From: Mycobacterium sp. AZCC_0083
GTDB lineage: Bacteria > Actinomycetota > Actinomycetes > Mycobacteriales > Mycobacteriaceae
Length of the DNA stretch: 64,000 bases
Reading direction: 5' to 3'
Assembly (NCBI RefSeq): GCF_014202335.1
Contig: NZ_JACHGP010000002.1
Span: 496,001-560,000, forward strand
Of this stretch, positions 59,701-64,000 are shown piece by piece. Both the position numbers and the translations under genes were made by a program. The notes under the pieces were generated by a model that was given only the letters and a program-made list of their open reading frames with translations, was not told the origin of the DNA and did not search any database. The number at the start of each line of letters is the position of its first letter. The first letter of the stretch is position 1.

Positions 59701-60576
59701 ATGGCGGGGGCAGCTAGCAGCAACCGCCAGCGCAGCAAGATCGCGCCCTACCTGATGATCTTGCCCGCGCTGGCATATCTCGCGATCTTCTTCGTCATCC
59801 CGTTCTGGTCGTTGTTCCGCACGTCGCTGTCTACGTCGGGTGGCTCGTTCTACCTTCCGACGCTGACGTTTGCATGGGACTTCAGCAACTATGGGCAGGC
59901 GTTGACCGCATACCAGGATCAGATCGTGCGTTCGCTGACGTACGCCTTCACCGCGACCGTGATCTCACTGGTGATCTCCTACCCGCTCGCCTATGCGATC
60001 GCCTTCAAGTCGGGGCGGTACAAGAACCTGCTGCTCGGTCTGGTCATCCTGCCGTTCTTCGTGACATTCCTGGTCCGCACACTGGCCTGGAAGACGATCC
60101 TGGCCGACGACGGCTTCGTGGTGCACACGCTCGGTTCGGTCGGGCTGCTGCCGTCCGACGGGCGGCTGTTGTCGACCAGCTGGGCGGTGATCGGCGGGTT
60201 GATCTACAACTCGATGACGTTCATGATCCTGCCGCTCTATGTGAGCCTGGAGAAGATCGACCCGCGGCTGCTCGAGGCCTCGAAGGACCTGTATTCGACG
60301 AGTTTCCGGGCATTCCGGAGGATCATCCTGCCGTTGTCGATACCGGGTGTGCTCGCAGGAAGCCTGCTGGTATTCATCCCCGCAATGGGTGATTTCATCA
60401 ATGCCGACTATCTGGGCAGTACGCAGACCACGATGATCGGCAACGTCATTCAGAAGCAGTTCTTGGTGGTGAAGGACTACCCCGGCGCGGCGGCGCTCAG
60501 CTTCCTACTGATGGCCATGATCCTCGTCGGAGTGTTGTCGTACACGCGTGCGCTCGGCACGGAGGACCTGGTATGA
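59701..60576 (+). CDS. potB: Polyamine-type ABC permease 1
   Basis: 291 residues, six TM helices, start ATG immediately after the lipoprotein stop. MILPALAYLAIFFVIPFWSL is TM1; the EAA loop that contacts the ATPase is EASKDLYSTSFRAFRRIILP. It pairs with the next permease to form the channel. Confidence 0.9.
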   Translation: MAGAASSNRQRSKIAPYLMILPALAYLAIFFVIPFWSLFRTSLSTSGGSFYLPTLTFAWDFSNYGQALTAYQDQIVRSLTYAFTATVISLVISYPLAYAIAFKSGRYKNLLLGLVILPFFVTFLVRTLAWKTILADDGFVVHTLGSVGLLPSDGRLLSTSWAVIGGLIYNSMTFMILPLYVSLEKIDPRLLEASKDLYSTSFRAFRRIILPLSIPGVLAGSLLVFIPAMGDFINADYLGSTQTTMIGNVIQKQFLVVKDYPGAAALSFLLMAMILVGVLSYTRALGTEDLV

Positions 60577-61436
60577 CGCTGCAGGAAGGCACCGCGATCG
60601 TCGATGTGATCGATAGCCCGGCCGCCAAGACCAGACGATCGTTCAAGGGCACGGGCACGGTAGGCGATTTCATGCTGCGGGCGACGGCCGGCCTGGTCCT
60701 GCTGTACATCTTCGTGCCGATCTTCGTGATCGTACTGTTCTCGTTCAACAAGCCCGCGGGCAAGTTCAACTACACCTGGCAGGGTTTCACGCTGGACAAC
60801 TGGGCCAATCCGCTCAAGTACCCGGCACTGGCCCAGGCGCTCAAGATGAGCATCGAGGTCGCGGCGTTGTCCACCGTGGTGGCGGTCGTGCTGGGTACGT
60901 TGCTCGCGATCGCGCTTGTCCGCCAACGATTCCGGGGCAACAAGGCGGTCGAGACGTTCCTGGTGCTGCCGCTAACCGCACCCGAGGTGGTGATGGGCGC
61001 ATCACTGCTGACCCTGTTCCTCGACCTCGGCTGGGCGACGGGCTTCGCCACCATTCTGATCGCGCACATCGCCTTCGAGATCAGCTTCATCGCGATGACG
61101 GTGCGGGCGCGTGTCCGTGGCTTCGACTGGACGCTGGAGGACGCCTCGATGGATCTGGGCGCCAGCCCGACGCGCACCTTCTTCAAGGTGACGCTGCCGC
61201 TCATCGTGCCCGGCATCGTCGCCGCAGCGATGCTGTCGTTCGCGCTGTCGCTCGACGACTTCATCATCACCTACTTCGTCAGCGGCTCCACAGTGACGTA
61301 TCCGCTGTACGTGAATGCCGCCGTGAAGGCTGCCGTGCCACCGCAGATCAATGTGTTGGCCACGGCGATCCTGCTGATCAGTCTGCTGTTGCTCGCCGTA
61401 GGAACGCTGTACCGCCGCAAGCGAATCGACAGCTAG
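60573..61436 (+). CDS. potC: Polyamine-type ABC permease 2
   Basis: 287 residues, six TM helices; overlaps the previous gene by 4 nt (ATGA). GLVLLYIFVPIFVIVLFSFN is TM1 and the EAA loop is DASMDLGASPTRTFFKVTLP. Together with the ATPase, lipoprotein and first permease it completes the transporter. The end overlaps the convergent nitroreductase-fold gene by 4 nt. Confidence 0.9.
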   Translation: MTLQEGTAIVDVIDSPAAKTRRSFKGTGTVGDFMLRATAGLVLLYIFVPIFVIVLFSFNKPAGKFNYTWQGFTLDNWANPLKYPALAQALKMSIEVAALSTVVAVVLGTLLAIALVRQRFRGNKAVETFLVLPLTAPEVVMGASLLTLFLDLGWATGFATILIAHIAFEISFIAMTVRARVRGFDWTLEDASMDLGASPTRTFFKVTLPLIVPGIVAAAMLSFALSLDDFIITYFVSGSTVTYPLYVNAAVKAAVPPQINVLATAILLISLLLLAVGTLYRRKRIDS

Positions 61437-61783
61437 CTCCGTCTTACGGTGACCAAGACGCGGCCCCGCTCGTCACGGTTGGCGACGGCATGCGCGATGC
61501 GGTCCCTGCCGTCGATCCCGAGCAACTCGATGGGCGCCCCAGCGCCGAGGAAGTTGTGCCACCACGTCTTGGCGTCGGGGGTGGCGACGCCGATGATGAT
61601 GTCGTTACCGGAGCGTCGGTAGCCGACAATCAGTTCCACGGTCTTACCCGACCGACGGCCGACGTAGCGGATCTTCGTCAGACCGCGGCCGACGAGCCTG
61701 CCAAGCACCGGCGCCTCGAGTAGAGCGATGGCCACCCTGTTGATCATGGGAACAACCGGTGAGGTGTTGATCGCGCGTTCCAT
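61433..61783 (-). CDS. Deazaflavin-dependent nitroreductase-fold protein (DUF385)
   Basis: 116 residues from ATG 61783, preceded by AAGGAGGTTCAC. The split-barrel pattern is clear: GRGLTKIRYVGRRSGKTVEL, IVGYRR and the Trp/His pair in AKTWWHNFLGAGAPIELLGI. Family members such as Ddn use coenzyme F420 to reduce quinones or nitro compounds. A longer frame to 61864 lacks a ribosome-binding site. It follows the EamA gene by 13 nt on the same strand. Confidence 0.85.
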   Translation of the reverse strand: MERAINTSPVVPMINRVAIALLEAPVLGRLVGRGLTKIRYVGRRSGKTVELIVGYRRSGNDIIIGVATPDAKTWWHNFLGAGAPIELLGIDGRDRIAHAVANRDERGRVLVTVRRS

Positions 61784-61796
61784 GTGAACCTCCTTG

Positions 61797-62666
61797 TCAT
61801 GAACCAACCCCGGCGGGCACCGGAGCCGTGCGAGCACCGGCGCGGGCGGCACCGATGCCTGCACCGACCACGAAACAGATGCCGAAAGTGCCTGCTGGGC
61901 CGGGGATCTGGTGCAGTACGACGAGACCGACGATCATGGCGAACGCCGGCTCGAGCGCCATCAAGGTGCCGAACGTCGCCGTGGTGAGTCTGCGCAGCGA
62001 CATCATTTCCAGTGCGAACGGCACGACGGGCAGCAGTATGGCCAGCCCGATGCCGATGACCAGGATGTCGGGCGTCATCTTGGCGAGCACCGCCGGCCCG
62101 GCCACCAGCGTCGCCACCACCCCGGCGACCGGCATGGACACCGCAAGACCGTTGATGCCGTCGACTCCGTCACCGACGTGCTGGGTGAGCAGGATGTAGG
62201 CGGCCCAGCACACCGCCGCGGCCAGCGCGTAGAGCACACCGATGGGATCGACGGTGCCGGCCCACGGATCGGTCAACAACACCACGCCGACCCCGGCCAG
62301 GCCTGGCCAGACGAACCGGTGCCCACCGCTGCCCCTCGCCACCGCAACGCCGAGCGGACCGAGGAACTCAAGGGCGGCCGCGGTGCCCAGCGGGATGCGG
62401 TCGACCGAGGCCATGAACAGCATCGTGACGCCCGCCGTGACGACGCCAAGCATCACGCAGGCCATGAACGTGGAGCGGGTGAACGCCGACGGCCGCGGAC
62501 GCACGATGACGAGCAGGATCAGGCCTGCCCATGTCAGGCGCAACCACGCCGAGCCCTCGGCTCCGATCCGGTCCATCAGCCCGATCGACAGGGCAAGGCC
62601 GATCTGCACGCACACCATCGACCCGGTCGCCATCAGGACGCCGGTGCGTACGTGGTTCGTGGTCAT
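61797..62666 (-). CDS. EamA/DMT-family exporter (RhtA-like)
   Basis: 289 residues with ten TM helices in two EamA repeats ([20 protein letters not shown] in the first, [20 protein letters not shown] in the second), the layout of RhtA-type amino-acid or metabolite exporters. ATG 62666 is preferred; an in-frame GTG six codons earlier is possible. Probably co-transcribed with the downstream nitroreductase-fold gene. Confidence 0.87.
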   Translation of the reverse strand: MTTNHVRTGVLMATGSMVCVQIGLALSIGLMDRIGAEGSAWLRLTWAGLILLVIVRPRPSAFTRSTFMACVMLGVVTAGVTMLFMASVDRIPLGTAAALEFLGPLGVAVARGSGGHRFVWPGLAGVGVVLLTDPWAGTVDPIGVLYALAAAVCWAAYILLTQHVGDGVDGINGLAVSMPVAGVVATLVAGPAVLAKMTPDILVIGIGLAILLPVVPFALEMMSLRRLTTATFGTLMALEPAFAMIVGLVVLHQIPGPAGTFGICFVVGAGIGAARAGARTAPVPAGVGS

Positions 62667-62674
62667 GTCTGCAT

Positions 62675-62743
62675 TGAACGGCACCGCAACCGTTCACGTC
62701 CACGTGATTTATCCGTACATACCGTTCGAGAAACACGAACGGT
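62675..62743. promoter_or_regulatory. Paired inverted repeats upstream of EamA gene
   Basis: TGAACGG-N8-CCGTTCA (62675-62696) and ACCGTTCG-N7-CGAACGGT (62721-62743) share the CCGTTC half-site in opposite arrangement. They lie in a 342-nt gene-free stretch (62667-63008) between the EamA gene and the secreted-protein gene; I see nothing else in the remainder. Confidence 0.45.
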
Positions 62744-63008
62744 TGCAGGTGCCCTATGAGGTTGACATGTGATCGGTGGCGCGGCCTTCTGCATCGTGAT
62801 CCCGGCTCAGGGCTCGGGCAAGTTCGGTCTCGACGCCCTTTGGCTTCGACGCATCCGACCGGTCGCCGCCGGCAACGGCTGACCGGTACCAGTAGACCCC
62901 CGCTGGCGGGAAGACAAGTGTGCTGGCAGCGGGGACGACGTCGGCCCGTTTGAAGGCAACCCTGGAAGGTGCCCAGGAATTGAGCCGAACGTCAACGGAA
63001 GAAGCACC

Positions 63009-63332
63009 ATGCGTACCAAACTGAATTACATCGCTCCGCTGTTCGCGGCAGGAGCTGCCGCGCTGGCGATCGCGGCCGCGCCGATCGCTGCGGCCGATCC
63101 CGGTCCCGCTATCGCGCAGTCCTGCAGCGGGACCGGTTCCGGAACCGAATGCCAGTCACCGGGCAACGTCCAGCTCGACGACTCCCCTCCTCCGGTTAGC
63201 TACGACCCCTACGGAGGCGAAGGGTTTCTGATCGGCGGCTACGGCGCCTACGGCGATCACGGTGGATTCGGCGGCGGCGGATTCGGCGGCGGCGGCTTTC
63301 ACGGCGGCGGCGGCGGTGGTGGACACCGATGA
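63009..63332 (+). CDS. Secreted Gly-rich protein
   Basis: 107 residues. Signal peptide (IAPLFAAGAAALAIAAAPIA, cleavage near AAADPG), two Cys that may form a disulfide (SCSGTGSGTEC), and a C-terminal tail of FGGGGFGGGG type ending GGHR. No family function known. Its stop overlaps the Dps ATG (ATGA), an unusual coupling of a secreted protein with a cytoplasmic one. CAACGGAAGAAG precedes the start. Confidence 0.8.
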   Translation: MRTKLNYIAPLFAAGAAALAIAAAPIAAADPGPAIAQSCSGTGSGTECQSPGNVQLDDSPPPVSYDPYGGEGFLIGGYGAYGDHGGFGGGGFGGGGFHGGGGGGGHR

Positions 63333-63820
63333 CCAAATCACTCCGGCGATTCGATGATCAGGTGCGGGAGTTCGATGCTCCACCGAGCCTGCCGCAGAAC
63401 CTTCAAAGGGTGCTGGTCGATCTCATCGAACTGCACCTCCAGGGCAAGCAGGCGCACTGGAATCTGATCGGCACCAACTTCCGGGACCTGCATCTGCAAC
63501 TCGACGAAATCGTCGACGCCGCACGCGAAGCCAGCGACACGATTGCCGAAAGGATGCGTGCCCTCAACGCGATTCCCGACGGGCGATCCGACACGGTCAC
63601 GGCGACCACGACGCTGCCGGCCTTCCCGCCGGCTGAGCTCAACACCACCGACGTGGTCGACCTCGTCACCACCAGGATCTACGCCACGGTCGACACGATC
63701 CGCACCGTTCACGACGACGTCGACGCCGCCGACCCATCCACCGCCGACCTGCTGCACAACGTCATCGACGGGCTGGAGAAGGCCGCCTGGATGCTGAAGT
63801 CGGAGAACCGCAAGGTCTGA
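63329..63820 (+). CDS. dps: Dps-family DNA-binding ferritin (Dps2-like)
   Basis: 163 residues. The ferroxidase site residues are in LHLQGKQAHWNLIGTNFRDL, HLQLDEIVDAAREASDTIAE (His, His/Asp, Glu pattern of Dps). Dps forms 12-mers that oxidise and store iron with peroxide and can coat DNA. Its length is near M. smegmatis Dps2 (161), shorter than Dps1. Translationally coupled to the secreted Gly-rich protein. Confidence 0.93.
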   Translation: MTKSLRRFDDQVREFDAPPSLPQNLQRVLVDLIELHLQGKQAHWNLIGTNFRDLHLQLDEIVDAAREASDTIAERMRALNAIPDGRSDTVTATTTLPAFPPAELNTTDVVDLVTTRIYATVDTIRTVHDDVDAADPSTADLLHNVIDGLEKAAWMLKSENRKV

Positions 63821-63836
63821 CGACGACCGGCGCCCT

Positions 63837-64000
63837 TCAGGGACGCGGACCGATGGTGAACGTGAACTCGTCGACACCCTCGACGCCACCGCTGACCTCA
63901 TCGCCGGGTTGCATCGGACCAACGCCGGCGGGCGTGCCGCTGAAGATGAGGTCACCGGGCGCGAGGGCGACGGCCTGCGAGATGTAGCTGAGCATGTCCG
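63837..64000 (-). CDS. Fumarylacetoacetate hydrolase-family protein, C-terminal fragment
   Basis: The last 53 residues of a gene that starts beyond the right edge. SYISQAVALAPGDLIFSGTP, AGVGPMQPGD followed by EFTFTIGPRP is the standard C-terminus of FAH/2-keto-4-pentenoate hydratase-type enzymes, where GTPxGVG lines the active site. It ends 16 nt from the Dps stop. Confidence 0.88.
   Translation of the reverse strand, partial: DMLSYISQAVALAPGDLIFSGTPAGVGPMQPGDEVSGGVEGVDEFTFTIGPRP

Overview
The window looks like chromosome of a fast-growing mycobacterium (Mycolicibacterium-like). It is GC-rich with many GTG/TTG starts, and carries an mbtH-linked peptide synthetase, deazaflavin-dependent nitroreductase-fold and Dps proteins, a TnpB element of the IS607 type, and a dense set of TetR, MarR and FadR regulators typical of that group. 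This assignment rests on protein resemblance only. No rRNA, tRNA or CRISPR array was seen.

Layout. 1-13475 (minus) is the 5' part of a giant non-ribosomal peptide synthetase, C-A-PCP-E / C-A(N-methyltransferase)-PCP / C-A-PCP / C..., running off the left edge, preceded by mbtH and by the wreck of a large LuxR regulator (14.1-14.8 kb). 14.8-24.9 kb holds transporters, a P450 with a divergent TetR, a TetR with an aromatic hydroxylase, and small hypotheticals. 24.1-30.1 kb has PxpA, a HAD phosphatase coupled to a UvrA-like ABC protein, VOC, AraC, ACT and SRPBCC proteins. 30.1-33.6 kb has a FadR regulator facing a lone FCD protein, an XRE-cupin regulator and an asparagine-type permease, closed by an 18-bp terminator hairpin. 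33.7-37.9 kb is a four-gene membrane/secreted operon with a YtkA-like His/Met-rich protein under a divergent MarR.

39.9-42.6 kb is the most striking unit: an ECF sigma factor overlapping an O6-alkylguanine transferase with an N-terminal extension, then a 2-oxoglutarate oxygenase, a stand-alone Ada metal-binding domain and a second alkyltransferase. Translational overlaps run through most of it, so it reads as an alkylation-response operon in which Ada has been split into parts and placed under a sigma factor. An IS607-type remnant (zinc-finger-less TnpB plus a frameshifted TnpA tail) lies immediately behind it, followed by a ParD-like/zeta toxin-antitoxin pair. 47.3-50.5 kb encodes URC1-URC4-uracil phosphoribosyltransferase, the gene set of the third uracil catabolic pathway. 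50.5-57 kb has an acyl-CoA dehydrogenase, a MarR-membrane pair, an epoxide hydrolase, PsiE, TspO, GNAT and an NCS1 permease. 57.3-61.4 kb is a complete polyamine-type ABC transporter whose ATPase appears to start at CTG. The right end has a nitroreductase-fold protein, an EamA exporter, a secreted Gly-rich protein coupled to Dps, and a partial FAH-family gene.

A short GC-rich repeat occurs identically inside two unrelated genes (peptide synthetase and epoxide hydrolase) and in a degenerate form behind upp, suggesting a small dispersed element that can insert in frame.
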